24,234 nucleotides of DNA from assembly GCA_030696435.1 (NCBI GenBank), contig JAUYSF010000298.1:1-24234 (forward strand). Reading direction: 5' to 3'. Under the pieces are notes generated by a model. It was not told the DNA's origin, made no database searches, and saw only the letters and a list, made by a program, of their open reading frames with translations. Position numbers and translations under genes: made by a program. This DNA comes from Desulfoprunum sp. (GTDB lineage Bacteria; Desulfobacterota; Desulfobulbia; Desulfobulbales; Desulfocapsaceae). Below, in pieces: positions 1-7,938 of this stretch (positions within the stretch are counted from its first letter, which is position 1; every line of letters starts with the position of its first letter).

Positions 1-27
1 CTCTCTTGTCTGACGCCGAATGATCAT
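1..27 (-). CDS. Possible start of a further gene, N-acetyltransferase (RimI-like) suspected; partial
   Basis: An ATG at 27-25 on the minus strand opens a frame that stays open to the window edge for nine codons, reading MIIRRQTRE. This resembles the usual beginning of RimI/GNAT N-acetyltransferases, where a short first beta strand of the form M-x-I-R-x-A/Q-T-x-x-D is common, and rimI often follows tsaB in bacteria. No clear Shine-Dalgarno sequence precedes the ATG. Nine residues cannot establish a family, so this is a context-based guess. The 116 nt between it and tsaB (28-143) contain no convincing ORF, only a weak promoter candidate. Confidence 0.25.
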
Positions 28-89
28 AGCCGTTTGAAGATTGGGTGTTATGAGCAGCACGGATGCATAGGCAGGATCACGCCTGGCTC

Positions 90-119
90 ATTACACTTGA
101 GAATTTTACTGATATCCAA
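90..119 (-). promoter_or_regulatory. Weak promoter candidate downstream of tsaB
   Basis: On the minus strand a TTGGAT hexamer (119-114) is followed after 18 nt by TGTAAT (95-90), a five-of-six match to the -10 consensus. The -35 matches only three of six positions. It would drive whatever starts near position 27. It lies in the gap after tsaB where no terminator hairpin with a T-run is seen. Chance occurrence is quite possible. Confidence 0.2.
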
Positions 120-143
120 TGCACGCGCCTTTGGCCGGGCCGC

Positions 144-860
144 TCAGGTTTTCTTGATCAGGCTGAGTTCGGCGTCCGAGGCCCGGACATATAAAGGTGA
201 AGCCGATCCCGTATCAAGGACTTCTCCAGCCACCAATTTTTCTCCGGCAAGAAGCCCAAGAGATGCAGCCATCGGGACGTGGAGCTGGGCCGGGGCAATC
301 TCCAGCTTCTCTCCCAGGATTTCCCGCCAAAACCCACCATAGGTCACGACTGCATCACCCACCATATATACCGGCTCCAGGATATGTTCGGCAAGTTGTT
401 CAGGACTGACCACTGATATTTTACTGATCTGGCAGATCTCGCCCTGTTCATCCCGGCGGAAAAAGGCGGCATATACCTCTTTTTTGCGCGCATCAAGGGT
501 GGCACAGATCATCTTCGAGGTACTGCAGTTTGCGGCGAGTGCTTCGAGCGTGGAGATACCCAGCAGGGGTTTTTCTGCTGCGCAGGCAAAGCCCTTTGCC
601 GTCGCCATTCCGATGCGCAGGCCGGTGAAACTTCCCGGCCCGACACTCACCGCGATACCATCAATCGCGGGCCAAGAGACAGCGGCCTCAGTCAGTAGCC
701 AGTCAACCATTGTCAACAGCCTCCTGGAGTGAGTGACGGTACCGCATAGCGATAGAGTCCCCACGACCTTGCCATCACGCTGACCTCCCTCCGTCAAGGC
801 GACAGAGCAACAAGGGGTGGCAGTATCAAGGGCCAGTATCAGAGGCCGGTCAATGATCAT
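144..860 (-). CDS. tsaB: tRNA threonylcarbamoyladenosine biosynthesis protein TsaB
   Basis: TsaB is the scaffold-like partner of TsaD in the cytoplasmic complex that transfers threonylcarbamoyl to A37 of ANN-decoding tRNAs. The 238-residue protein has the ASKHA-fold start LILALDTATPCCSVAL (residues 7-22) and the family hallmark SVGPGSFTGLRIG (72-84), followed by the helix MATAKGFA. Length matches the family (about 220-240). The ATG overlaps the rseP stop by one base (TAATG), so translation is probably coupled to rseP. As in other TsaB proteins, the catalytic metal ligands of TsaD are not expected here. Assignment is strong; the C-terminal third is less conserved. Confidence 0.93.
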   Translation of the reverse strand: MIIDRPLILALDTATPCCSVALTEGGQRDGKVVGTLSLCGTVTHSRRLLTMVDWLLTEAAVSWPAIDGIAVSVGPGSFTGLRIGMATAKGFACAAEKPLLGISTLEALAANCSTSKMICATLDARKKEVYAAFFRRDEQGEICQISKISVVSPEQLAEHILEPVYMVGDAVVTYGGFWREILGEKLEIAPAQLHVPMAASLGLLAGEKLVAGEVLDTGSASPLYVRASDAELSLIKKT

Positions 861-1933
861 TACTTCAGAAGTCTGACGATGTCGTTGTAAAAGACGAAGA
901 CCATAAGGGCCCCGAGCAAGGCAATACCCACCTGCTGGGCAATGATCTGGGCCCGCTCATGTACCGGTTTGCGCCGCAGACCTTCAACCGTCAGGAATAC
1001 CAGATGGCCACCATCGAGCACAGGAATAGGCAAGAGATTCAAAATGCCGAGGTTGACGCTGAGCAGGCCCATAAAATAGAGGAGATTGATCCAGCCGGCC
1101 TTCATCTGTTCACCGGCAATCTGAGCAATGAGGATAGGCCCGCCCATTTCCGAGGCAGGTATCACCCTCTGGATGATCTTGACAAACCCGAGGACCGTGA
1201 GGTGAATATACATCCAGGTCTGACCACAGGCATCGATGAAGGCCTGTATCACACCGACATGGGCATAGGTGACCTCATCATCCTTGACAATACCGATCAT
1301 GAAGCGTTTTTCGACCTCTTCACCAAAAACGTTTTTAACACTGTCTTTCTTCGGCACCACATCCACGGCTATCTCCTCCTGACCACGACGCACTACCATG
1401 GCCAGGGATCTGCCTTCGCTTTTCTTGACTCCGTCCAGGACGTCTTCCCAGATTTTGGTGTCCGCACCATCAATCCGGATAACAACATCTCCCGGTTTGA
1501 TACCTGCAGAAAATGCCGGTGTCCCCTCGGTGACCTTGCCAATCTTGGTGGTGTCAACGGACTTCGGCACTCCAATCACAACAAACAGGAAAAAGAACAG
1601 GGCCACAGCAAAGAGCAGATTGAAGAGCGGGCCGGCGAGGACAATGCAAAACCTTTTCCAGACAGATTTGTGGGCGAACGAGCCATGCTGTTCAACCACA
1701 TCGACCTGTTGCTCATCAGGATTTTCGCCGAACATTTTCACGTATCCCCCCAGAGGGAAGGCAGAGATCACATATTCCGTTTCACCGACCACCTTGCCGA
1801 TCAGTTTCGGCCCGAATCCCAGAGAAAATGTCAGAACCCGCACCCCGAAAAGTTTGGCAAAAAGAAAGTGGCCCAGTTCATGAACAAAGATGAGAACGCC
1901 CAGGACAATAATAAAGGGAACAATGGTATGCAT
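860..1933 (-). CDS. rseP: RIP (site-2) zinc metalloprotease RseP
   Basis: This is an inner-membrane site-2 protease that cuts transmembrane substrates, typically an anti-sigma factor in the envelope stress response, and clears remnant signal peptides. The 357 residues show an N-terminal membrane helix carrying the zinc motif HELGH (18-22), a second hydrophobic segment around 100-120, one PDZ domain around 125-200 (with SAGIKPGDVVIRIDG), the MGGPI region, and the second zinc-ligand motif LLPIPVLDGGH (300-310), ending in a C-terminal helix. A single PDZ domain and about 350-360 residues is the usual short form; the E. coli protein is near 450 with two PDZ domains. An AAGGA-type ribosome site lies about 10 nt before the ATG. 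It sits 71 nt after dxr and overlaps tsaB by one base. Confidence 0.95.
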   Translation of the reverse strand: MHTIVPFIIVLGVLIFVHELGHFLFAKLFGVRVLTFSLGFGPKLIGKVVGETEYVISAFPLGGYVKMFGENPDEQQVDVVEQHGSFAHKSVWKRFCIVLAGPLFNLLFAVALFFFLFVVIGVPKSVDTTKIGKVTEGTPAFSAGIKPGDVVIRIDGADTKIWEDVLDGVKKSEGRSLAMVVRRGQEEIAVDVVPKKDSVKNVFGEEVEKRFMIGIVKDDEVTYAHVGVIQAFIDACGQTWMYIHLTVLGFVKIIQRVIPASEMGGPILIAQIAGEQMKAGWINLLYFMGLLSVNLGILNLLPIPVLDGGHLVFLTVEGLRRKPVHERAQIIAQQVGIALLGALMVFVFYNDIVRLLK

Positions 1934-1942
1934 AATCGTTGA

Positions 1943-1957
1943 GTTCCTTAAAGGAAC
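1943..1957 (-). repeat. Short palindrome over the rseP ribosome-binding site
   Basis: The 15-nt sequence GTTCCTTTAAGGAAC has perfect 7-nt arms around one central base, and its right arm contains the AAGGA that would serve as the rseP Shine-Dalgarno. As RNA it could fold into a small hairpin (inner pairs must open to form a loop), or as DNA it could be a dyad site. It lies in the 71-nt dxr-rseP gap, in which nothing else was recognised. Confidence 0.4.
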
Positions 1958-2004
1958 GATAAAGTTGATAATAGCAGTCCCGATATCCGCCGCCGGAAGG
2001 CAGA

Positions 2005-3174
2005 TCAGGATCGTGCAAGGGTACCGATGATCCGGCCTGCTTCTCTACGCGCCCGCTCATCGGCTGCCAGGATGTCTTCGAGACTGTTTTCACTGCCGTC
2101 CTGCACAGCCTCGAGAGTCCGGGCAACTGTCTCGACGATGGCGGGAAATGAGAGGCGACCATCGAGAAAGGCCTCAACGGCTATCTCATTGGCTGCATTG
2201 AGCACAGCTGGCAGTACACCACCGGCACGCAGGGCAGCAAATGCAAGTTCCAATGCCGGAAAACAGGTGTGATCAGGCTCCAGAAAATCAAGTCTACCGC
2301 ATTGGGCAAGCTGGAGCGATTCCAGAGCCAGAGGCAGCCGCTCCGGATAAGACAGGGCATAGGCAATGGGAATCCGCATATCGGGGACACCGAGCTGGGC
2401 AAGAACAGAGCCATCACGGAATTCTACCAAAGAGTGGACGATCGACTGGGGATGAACCACGACATCGATCATATCTGCCTCCATGCCAAAGAGCCACCTA
2501 GCCTCGATAACCTCAAGCCCCTTATTCATGAGTGTGGCGGAATCAATGGAAATTTTCCGTCCCATCTGCCAATTGGGATGATTGAGGGCTTCTTCTCTCG
2601 TGACACTTTGCAGTGCCTCCCGGCTTCTGCCCCGAAAAGGTCCCCCAGAAGCAGTAAGGATGATCTTCTTCACATCTTCCCTGCGCCCTGCCTCAAGGGC
2701 CTGAAATATGGCGCTGTGCTCTGAATCGACCGGCAACAACCGAACCTTATACTGTTCAATAGAATCCATCACGATTTTGCCGGCCATGACCAAGGTCTCT
2801 TTATTGGCCAAACCGATATCCTTGCCGGCCTTGATCGCAGCCAAGGTGGGTAATAATCCAGCCGCTCCGACAATCGCTGAAATGGTGAGATCAGCACTTG
2901 CCAAGGCAGCCACCTGCTCATTACCTTCTAGGCCAATGAGAATTTTGTCCTGCCATTCTCCCGGCAGCATTGACTGCAAGAGTTGGGCATGCTTCTCGTC
3001 GCAAACTGAAACGCATTCCGGCGAAAATTCCAGAATCTGACGGGCAAGCAATTCGACATTGCAGCCTGCAGCCAATCCGACAATACGAAAGCGCTCGGGA
3101 AACTGCCGCACCACGTCCAGAGTGTTGACCCCGATTGAACCGGTAGCGCCAAGGATCGAGATTCTCTTCATCAT
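2005..3174 (-). CDS. dxr: 1-deoxy-D-xylulose 5-phosphate reductoisomerase
   Basis: Dxr converts 1-deoxy-D-xylulose 5-phosphate to 2-C-methyl-D-erythritol 4-phosphate with NADPH, the committed step of the MEP isoprenoid pathway; it is the fosmidomycin target. The 389-residue protein has the N-terminal dinucleotide-binding loop [10 protein letters not shown] (6-15), the metal/substrate segment [13 protein letters not shown] with the expected Asp and Glu, [10 protein letters not shown], and [14 protein letters not shown]. Length is close to E. coli Dxr (398). The first ATG overlaps the cdsA stop (ATGA); a second ATG immediately follows, so either may be used. Position next to uppS and cdsA makes sense because MEP-derived prenyl diphosphates feed undecaprenyl diphosphate synthesis. 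Confidence 0.96.
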   Translation of the reverse strand: MMKRISILGATGSIGVNTLDVVRQFPERFRIVGLAAGCNVELLARQILEFSPECVSVCDEKHAQLLQSMLPGEWQDKILIGLEGNEQVAALASADLTISAIVGAAGLLPTLAAIKAGKDIGLANKETLVMAGKIVMDSIEQYKVRLLPVDSEHSAIFQALEAGRREDVKKIILTASGGPFRGRSREALQSVTREEALNHPNWQMGRKISIDSATLMNKGLEVIEARWLFGMEADMIDVVVHPQSIVHSLVEFRDGSVLAQLGVPDMRIPIAYALSYPERLPLALESLQLAQCGRLDFLEPDHTCFPALELAFAALRAGGVLPAVLNAANEIAVEAFLDGRLSFPAIVETVARTLEAVQDGSENSLEDILAADERARREAGRIIGTLARS

Positions 3175-3968
3175 CGGGTAAGTATCAGGAAGTAGTAGAG
3201 AACCGGAGCTGCAAAGATAAGGGAATCAATGCGGTCGAGAATCCCTCCATGATCGCCCAGGCAATGCCCGGAGTCTTTGACCCCTGTTCCTCGCTTCACA
3301 ATGGATTCGGTGAGATCACCGGCAATACCGGCTCCAACGAGAATAACGGCGGCAAAGACGAGAGATGCCCAGTTGGGACTGACCAGGAAAATCCGGGCGA
3401 AAATGACGGCGGTGACCATTCCGGTCACGAGCCCGCCAAAAGCCCCTTCCCGGGTCTTGTTAGGGCTAATCCCGGGGCACAATTTGTTTTTACCGAAGGC
3501 TCGCCCGATGTAATACGCACCAGAATCGGAGCCTGCCGTGATCGCAGTCAGCACAATAAGCCAACTCCCTCCCTCCGGTAGAAAACGCAAAGCGATAAGA
3601 TGGCCCCCTAAAACACCGATGTAGACTACCCCGAATACCAGTCGACAAAACAACTCGTAGCTATCGGCAAACGTGGCGTAGACTGAGAAAAAAAACAAGG
3701 CTAAAAGGGAAAAGGATAGAACCACACCCGCCGCCAAGCTGGCAGTTCCCGGTATGGGGACCATGAGAATCAAGGGAAGAGTGACAAGGATATCAAGAGC
3801 GATTCTCTGCACAAAAGAGAAACGGCCTGAACCGGCCATTCTCACATACTCATCCGCGCCCCAGAAGGCGACAGGGATCATAACCGCAGCAAACAGGAAT
3901 GAAGATCCTTTGAACAAAAGTAGAAACCAGCAGAGGGCCAACAGAATTCCCGGAACAATGCGTTTCAT
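3171..3968 (-). CDS. cdsA: Phosphatidate cytidylyltransferase (CDP-diacylglycerol synthase)
   Basis: CdsA makes CDP-diacylglycerol from phosphatidic acid and CTP in the inner membrane, the branch point for bacterial phospholipids. The 265 residues are mostly hydrophobic with several predicted membrane segments. They contain [13 protein letters not shown] (167-179) and the CTP-transferase signature spread over 222-249: S222, KR at 225-226, KD at 231-232, the DHGG at 239-242 and DR-x-D at 245-248. The usual LPGHGG reads LGDHGG here, a mild variant. Four-base ATGA overlaps with uppS upstream and dxr downstream indicate translational coupling. Confidence 0.95.
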   Translation of the reverse strand: MKRIVPGILLALCWFLLLFKGSSFLFAAVMIPVAFWGADEYVRMAGSGRFSFVQRIALDILVTLPLILMVPIPGTASLAAGVVLSFSLLALFFFSVYATFADSYELFCRLVFGVVYIGVLGGHLIALRFLPEGGSWLIVLTAITAGSDSGAYYIGRAFGKNKLCPGISPNKTREGAFGGLVTGMVTAVIFARIFLVSPNWASLVFAAVILVGAGIAGDLTESIVKRGTGVKDSGHCLGDHGGILDRIDSLIFAAPVLYYFLILTR

Positions 3969-4717
3969 TGGTCTCTCTTTTTGAGTTGAGCCCCAATCCG
4001 CCCGAATCGTCTCTCTCTCCTCTGGAAATCGAGGATCGCCTGCAAAAAAACCTCTTTACGAAAATCAGGCCACATAATGTCGGTAAAAAATATTTCAGCA
4101 TACGAGAGTTGCCAGAGCAGGAAATTGGAAATTCTCGCCTCGCCTCCAGTACGGATCAGAAGATCAGGATCCGGAAGAGCAGCAGTATAAAGATGGGCTG
4201 AAACTGCCTCGGTGGTGATATCCTCAACGGCCATCTTCCCGGCAACGCAGTCCTGGGCCAGAAGCCGGGCGGCTCGTGTCAATTCGTCTCGTGCCCCGTA
4301 ACTCAGGGCAAGATTAAGAATCATGGCCGAGTTCGTTGAGGTCTTCTCAATAGATTCTTGCAGCGCCTCCCGAACTCCGTCAGGAAGTCTTTCCAATTCG
4401 CCGATACACGAGAGGCGGATATCATTTTTCTGCATCCTGGAAAGCTCGGAAACAAGAAATCTCTTAAGAATGGACATCAGACCACTAACTTCCTTGGCTG
4501 GCCTGCTCCAATTCTCAGAGGAAAAAGCATAGAGTGTCAGGACCTGAATTCCGAGTTCTCGGGCGGCTTCGACAATATCACGCACAGAGTCGGCCCCAGC
4601 CTTATGGCCAAACAGGCGGGGTTCCTTTCTCTTCTCCGCCCACCGTCCATTGCCATCCATGATGATAGCAATGTGTTTAGGAAGACGCTCGAGGTCAATA
4701 ACAGAGTCGTTGGACAT
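3965..4717 (-). CDS. uppS: Undecaprenyl diphosphate synthase (cis-prenyltransferase)
   Basis: UppS condenses farnesyl diphosphate with eight isopentenyl diphosphates to give the C55 carrier lipid for peptidoglycan and polysaccharides. With the ATG at 4717 the protein has 250 residues: MDGNGRWA (20-27, with the catalytic Asp21), FSSENW (65-70), and RTGGEARISNFLLWQ (189-203). These are all family hallmarks. The open frame extends 21 codons upstream to a TTG at 4780, but that codon lacks a ribosome site at proper distance and the extra residues are not family-like, so the ATG preceded by GAGTGG is preferred. It follows frr after 73 nt and overlaps cdsA by four bases. Confidence 0.94.
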   Translation of the reverse strand: MSNDSVIDLERLPKHIAIIMDGNGRWAEKRKEPRLFGHKAGADSVRDIVEAARELGIQVLTLYAFSSENWSRPAKEVSGLMSILKRFLVSELSRMQKNDIRLSCIGELERLPDGVREALQESIEKTSTNSAMILNLALSYGARDELTRAARLLAQDCVAGKMAVEDITTEAVSAHLYTAALPDPDLLIRTGGEARISNFLLWQLSYAEIFFTDIMWPDFRKEVFLQAILDFQRRERRFGRIGAQLKKRDQ

Positions 4718-4790
4718 ACACCACTCATAACAGGGGAAAACTGCAGGGGCTACCCAAAAATCATCGCAGATACTGGGCAATCAAAAAAGA

Positions 4791-5345
4791 TTAAACCTCC
4801 ATCACTTCTTTTTCCTTGGAGGCAGTTATCTCATCGATCTTTTTCATATAACCGTCGGTTTCCCGCTGGGCCTCATCCTGAAGCTTAAACAAATCATCCT
4901 CAGATATTTCCTTGTCCTTTTTCTGTCTTTTCAAGGTATCAAGGGCATCGCGCCGGATATTACGTACAGCTACACGGTATTCTTCGGAAACCTTTTTCAC
5001 ATGCTTGACAAGGTCCCGGCGCCGTTCTTCGGTCAGTTGGGGGATATTCAGTCGGATTATCTTGCCATCACTTGCCGGAGTCAGGCCGACATCAGATTTC
5101 AGAATAGCCTTCTCGATGGCCGGCAGCATCTGCGGATCCCACGGTTGTATGGCAATAGTCCTGCTCTCCGGTATGGTCAGAGATCCGACCTGGCTGAGAG
5201 GCATCTGACTGCCGTAAGCGGAAACGGTGATATCATCAAGGATCCCAAGCGAGGCACGTCCTGTCCGCACCTTAGACAATTCGATCTTGAATGTCTCGAC
5301 ACTCTTTTCCATCTTCTCGGCCATTTCAAATATCACTTCGTTCAT
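4791..5345 (-). CDS. frr: Ribosome recycling factor
   Basis: RRF works with EF-G in the cytoplasm to split post-termination ribosomes. The 184-residue protein (family about 185) has the characteristic KVRTGRASLGILDDITVSAYG (family RTGRA...V..YG), the PLSQVGSLTIPESRTIAIQPWD core, and the C-terminal helix containing LPQLTEERR-like IPQLTEERRRDLVKHVKK. An in-frame GTG lies three codons earlier at 5354, but the AGGGTG ribosome site overlaps it and sits six bases from the ATG at 5345, so the ATG start is chosen. It lies 37 nt after pyrH in the usual pyrH-frr-uppS order. Confidence 0.95.
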   Translation of the reverse strand: MNEVIFEMAEKMEKSVETFKIELSKVRTGRASLGILDDITVSAYGSQMPLSQVGSLTIPESRTIAIQPWDPQMLPAIEKAILKSDVGLTPASDGKIIRLNIPQLTEERRRDLVKHVKKVSEEYRVAVRNIRRDALDTLKRQKKDKEISEDDLFKLQDEAQRETDGYMKKIDEITASKEKEVMEV

Positions 5346-5382
5346 ATCATTCACCCTGTTGAGCAGAGGAGATCTTGCAGGA

Positions 5383-6099
5383 CTATCTTGAACTGATCAG
5401 TGTCCCCACCCGATCACCACAGACTGCTTTCCTGATATTGCCGGGAACATTCATATTCAATACCATTATTGGTTTATCATCATCTTTGGCAAGCGAGATG
5501 CCGGCGGCATCCATCACCTTGAGTCCACGCCTGAGAACATCATCATAGGTGAGATGGTTAAATTTAACCGCGTCGGGCTCCAAGACTGGATCTTTATCAT
5601 AGACACCGTCGACCTTTGTCGCTTTAATGATGACATCTGCATCTATCTCGAGGGCTCGCAGCACGCCAGCCGAATCAGTAGTAAAATAGGGATTTCCGGT
5701 ACCTGCAGCAAATATCACGACTCTCCCTTTTTCCAGATGACGGGTTGCGCGACGTCTGATATAGGGCTCACATACAGACTGCATCGGGATAGCCGACATG
5801 ACCCTGGTTATAACACCGCTGCGCTCAAGGGCATCCTGCATAGCCAGACTGTTCATAACAGTCGCTAACATTCCCATGTTATCAGCAGTTGTTCTGTCCA
5901 TCCCCTTACTGGCACCGGCGACACCGCGAAAGATATTTCCCGCACCAATGACGAGGCCGGGTTCAACTCCCATCGCGACTATCTCTTTTACCTCTGACGC
6001 AACAAATTCAAGCACCCTGGTATTGATACCAAAGGAGTCTTCGCCCATCAACGCTTCACCACTTAGCTTCAGCAGGATCCTCTTATACTTTATCGGCAT
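5383..6099 (-). CDS. pyrH: UMP kinase
   Basis: Bacterial UMP kinase (amino acid kinase family, hexameric) phosphorylates UMP to UDP with ATP and is usually allosterically controlled by GTP and UTP. The 238 residues show [12 protein letters not shown] (8-19), IGAGNIFRG (51-59), [21 protein letters not shown], and the ATP-side region [16 protein letters not shown], all diagnostic. The ATG has a good AGGAG site six bases upstream. It follows tsf after a 102-nt gap holding a perfect inverted repeat, and precedes frr by 37 nt. Confidence 0.97.
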   Translation of the reverse strand: MPIKYKRILLKLSGEALMGEDSFGINTRVLEFVASEVKEIVAMGVEPGLVIGAGNIFRGVAGASKGMDRTTADNMGMLATVMNSLAMQDALERSGVITRVMSAIPMQSVCEPYIRRRATRHLEKGRVVIFAAGTGNPYFTTDSAGVLRALEIDADVIIKATKVDGVYDKDPVLEPDAVKFNHLTYDDVLRRGLKVMDAAGISLAKDDDKPIMVLNMNVPGNIRKAVCGDRVGTLISSR

Positions 6100-6152
6100 A
6101 TAGTTCTCCTCGCCTGTTCACGCGCAACAATATCCGGGTCTGGTTCGAATTA

Positions 6153-6185
6153 CTGTGGATGACAGGATCTTTCAATCATCCACAG
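6153..6185 (-). repeat. Perfect 10-bp inverted repeat between tsf and pyrH
   Basis: Arms CTGTGGATGA (6153-6162) and TCATCCACAG (6176-6185) are perfectly complementary with a 13-nt spacer, 17 nt after the tsf stop and about 54 nt before the pyrH start. On the transcript there is no T-run after the stem, so it is not a standard intrinsic terminator. A processing site, transcript stabiliser or protein-binding dyad are possible. The remainder of the tsf-pyrH gap contains only the pyrH ribosome site. Confidence 0.65.
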
Positions 6186-6201
6186 GATGGTCCTGGATTC
6201 T

Positions 6202-6798
6202 TTATTCTACACCAACCTGAAAACGGACAAAACGCTTGATAGAAATATTTTCTCCCATCTTGCCGACAAGCTCATTCAGCAGGTCCTGAATAGATAGATC
6301 GGGATTCTTGACAAATCTCTGCTCAAGGAGGCAGATTTCAGCCAGATATTTTTCGATCTTGCCAACTACCATCTTTTCGGCAATGTTAGCAGGTTTTCCT
6401 GATTCGATGGCCTGCTGAATATAGATTTCCCTTTCTCGTGCAAGGATTGCTTCAGGAACATCTTCACGGTTTATCGAGACAGGGCTGGCAGCGGCGATAT
6501 GCATGGCGATATCGCGGGCAAATTCCCTGAATGAATCATTTTTAGCAACAAAATCTGTCTCGCAACCAAGCTCCACCATGACTCCCAGTTTCCCACCGGC
6601 ATGAATATAGGTCTCGATTACCCCCTCGCTGGTTGCTCGACCAGCTCTTTTGGCTGCTACAGCCAAACCTTTCTGTCGAAGCAGATCAACGGCCTTTTCC
6701 ATATCGCCGTTCGTATCGGCAAGAGCCTTTTTACAATCCATCATACCAGCAGCAGTCTTATCTCTCAGATCCTTTACCATCTGACTCGTTATATTCAT
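6202..6798 (-). CDS. tsf: Elongation factor Ts (short form)
   Basis: EF-Ts is the guanine-nucleotide exchange factor for EF-Tu. The protein has an N-terminal UBA-like domain (MVKDLRDKTAAGMMDCKKAL, 7-26), the EF-Tu contact motif TDFVAKN (81-87), and a single core dimerisation region ending in the GENISIKRFVRF strand. At 198 residues it is the short type; E. coli EF-Ts has 283, with a duplicated core and coiled-coil insert. The ATG has a strong AAGGAGGT site seven bases upstream. A terminator-like hairpin and a leader containing three small hairpins separate it from rpsB. Confidence 0.97.
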   Translation of the reverse strand: MNITSQMVKDLRDKTAAGMMDCKKALADTNGDMEKAVDLLRQKGLAVAAKRAGRATSEGVIETYIHAGGKLGVMVELGCETDFVAKNDSFREFARDIAMHIAAASPVSINREDVPEAILAREREIYIQQAIESGKPANIAEKMVVGKIEKYLAEICLLEQRFVKNPDLSIQDLLNELVGKMGENISIKRFVRFQVGVE

Positions 6799-6817
6799 GG
6801 CAAACCTCCTTAAAATA

Positions 6818-6881
6818 ACGCATCATGCGTCTTGTCAGTTTTTCACTTTCACACAAGTGCGTCCAACTACGCAAATTGGAC
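6818..6881 (-). promoter_or_regulatory. tsf leader with three consecutive small hairpins
   Basis: Between the rpsB terminator and the tsf start the transcript can form three perfect-armed hairpins: GTCCAA/TTGGAC (6881-6861, 9-nt loop), CACTT/AAGTG (6859-6844, 6-nt loop) and ACGCAT/ATGCGT (6830-6818, one central base). The last ends just ahead of the AAGGAGGT ribosome site. No convincing -35/-10 pair for tsf was found in this gap, which suggests tsf depends on read-through from rpsB. Regulatory function is inferred only from structure. Confidence 0.4.
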
Positions 6882-6911
6882 ATAAGCAAAAACAATTCAA
6901 TTTCATATAAT

Positions 6912-6942
6912 AAAAAGGGGGCAGTCCCAAGACCGCCCCTTT
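6912..6942 (-). terminator. Intrinsic terminator or attenuator between rpsB and tsf
   Basis: On the minus strand AAAGGGGCGGTC pairs with GACTGCCCCCTTT across a TTGG loop: nine consecutive pairs (one G-T), a bulged C, then three A-T pairs, and the sequence continues as TTTTTATTAT. It is 50 nt after the rpsB stop. This is a good rho-independent structure. A partial terminator at this location that lowers tsf expression relative to rpsB is known in E. coli, so attenuation rather than full stop is likely. Confidence 0.85.
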
Positions 6943-6992
6943 CAACTTCCAATCAAGCTACGGCAACCGTCCTGCGAAAAACCAAGCCGGGA

Positions 6993-7769
6993 TTACTCAG
7001 CATCCGCGGCAGATTCCTCCATGAAAGTCACCCCTGTGTCACTTACAGCAGCAGCCATAGCCTCTTGAGTAGCATTGTCACCATCACGTTCAGCCTGACC
7101 TCGCAAGATGATTTCGGCAATTTGAGAACTGACAAGTCGGATTGAGCGGATCGCATCATCGTTACCCGGGATGAGGTAATCTATACCATCAGGATCACAG
7201 TTGGTATCAGCTACCGCTACAACGGGGATATTCAGTTTTTGGGCCTCGCTAACGGCGATCGATTCCTTGCGCGGATCAATGACAAATAATACACTTGGCA
7301 GATTACGCATATCTTTGATTCCACCGACATTTCTCTCAAGTTTGATCCGCTCTTTTTCCATGAGAAGGATCTCTTTTTTGGGGAAACGATTTATTGTACC
7401 ATCTGCCTGCATGGATTCGATTGCTTTCAAACGATCGATGCTACGTTTGATGGTCTGAAAATTTGTCAGCATGCCACCAAGCCAGCGATGATCGATATAA
7501 AACATACCGCAACGTCGAGCCTCTTCACTGATGATTGATTGAGCCTGTCTCTTGGTGCCGACAAACAAAATGGTGCCGCCCTTTTTGACTTCCTGGGCTA
7601 CAAAGTTGCAAGCCTTATCAAAAAGACGCTTGGTTATATCAAGGTTAATGATATAGATACCATTGCGCGGTCCATAAATGTAAGGTTTCATCTTTGGGTT
7701 CCAACGGCGGGTCTGATGCCCGAAGTGAAGACCCGCTTGCAGCATTTCTTTTACAGTTGCATTAGCCAT
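6993..7769 (-). CDS. rpsB: 30S ribosomal protein S2
   Basis: S2 binds the back of the 30S subunit near S1. The protein begins [18 protein letters not shown] after the initiator Met, the usual S2 opening, and has [32 protein letters not shown] and the nucleotide-free core typical of the family. The ATG at 7769 is preceded by GGAGG at four to five bases; the frame continues 29 codons upstream to 7856, but those residues are not S2-like and lie in the leader RNA. The resulting 258 residues fit the family. A promoter candidate and a structured 5' leader precede it; a terminator-like hairpin separates it from tsf. Confidence 0.97.
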   Translation of the reverse strand: MANATVKEMLQAGLHFGHQTRRWNPKMKPYIYGPRNGIYIINLDITKRLFDKACNFVAQEVKKGGTILFVGTKRQAQSIISEEARRCGMFYIDHRWLGGMLTNFQTIKRSIDRLKAIESMQADGTINRFPKKEILLMEKERIKLERNVGGIKDMRNLPSVLFVIDPRKESIAVSEAQKLNIPVVAVADTNCDPDGIDYLIPGNDDAIRSIRLVSSQIAEIILRGQAERDGDNATQEAMAAAVSDTGVTFMEESAADAE

Positions 7770-7902
7770 TTTTCCTCCGTTTCCTGGTTTGGCCGCCATC
7801 TTCTCTTCATCACAGTTGCAGATGAGCCCGCCTTGCAGTCTCCCCGCCTGTGACACCAGTTTTTGTTGAAGATGTGTGTCATGAAAAGTGTTGATACGTT
7901 AC
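7770..7902 (-). promoter_or_regulatory. rpsB 5' leader RNA, candidate S2 autoregulatory region
   Basis: About 130 nt separate the predicted transcription start (near 7902) from the rpsB ATG. Within it TGTCACAG (7855-7848) can pair with CTGTGATG (7815-7808), six Watson-Crick plus two G-T pairs, closing a G-rich 32-nt loop with two TGCA elements. Long structured rpsB leaders mediating repression by S2 are known in several bacteria. No match to a specific covariance model was checked. No coding gene is supported here. Confidence 0.4.
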
Positions 7903-7908
7903 GTCAAG

Positions 7909-7937
7909 AGTATATTCTCCTGACTGATGAATAACAA
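7909..7937 (-). promoter_or_regulatory. Sigma-70-type promoter candidate for rpsB
   Basis: On the minus strand TTGTTA (7937-7932) and TATACT (7914-7909) are separated by exactly 17 nt, giving four-of-six and five-of-six consensus matches. It lies in the intergenic region between the YkgJ-family gene and rpsB, where a promoter for the rpsB operon is expected. The predicted start would be near 7902. An eight-base inverted repeat abuts the -35 hexamer. Confidence 0.55.
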
Positions 7938-7938
7938 C

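Noticed and set aside
959..1942. A 327-codon open frame on the plus strand across rseP
   Set aside because: It is the near-exact antisense of rseP, shows no recognisable domain, has histidine- and aspartate-rich low-complexity composition typical of an antisense frame, and rseP itself carries all zinc motifs.
4718..4780. Upstream TTG start for uppS
   Set aside because: The nearest GGAGGT is about 14 bases away from the TTG, too far, and the added residues are absent from UppS proteins; the ATG at 4717 gives the usual N terminus.
7770..7856. N-terminal extension of rpsB to an earlier start (29 extra codons)
   Set aside because: The extra residues are not S2-like, the strong GGAGG lies before the inner ATG, and the region fits a leader RNA.
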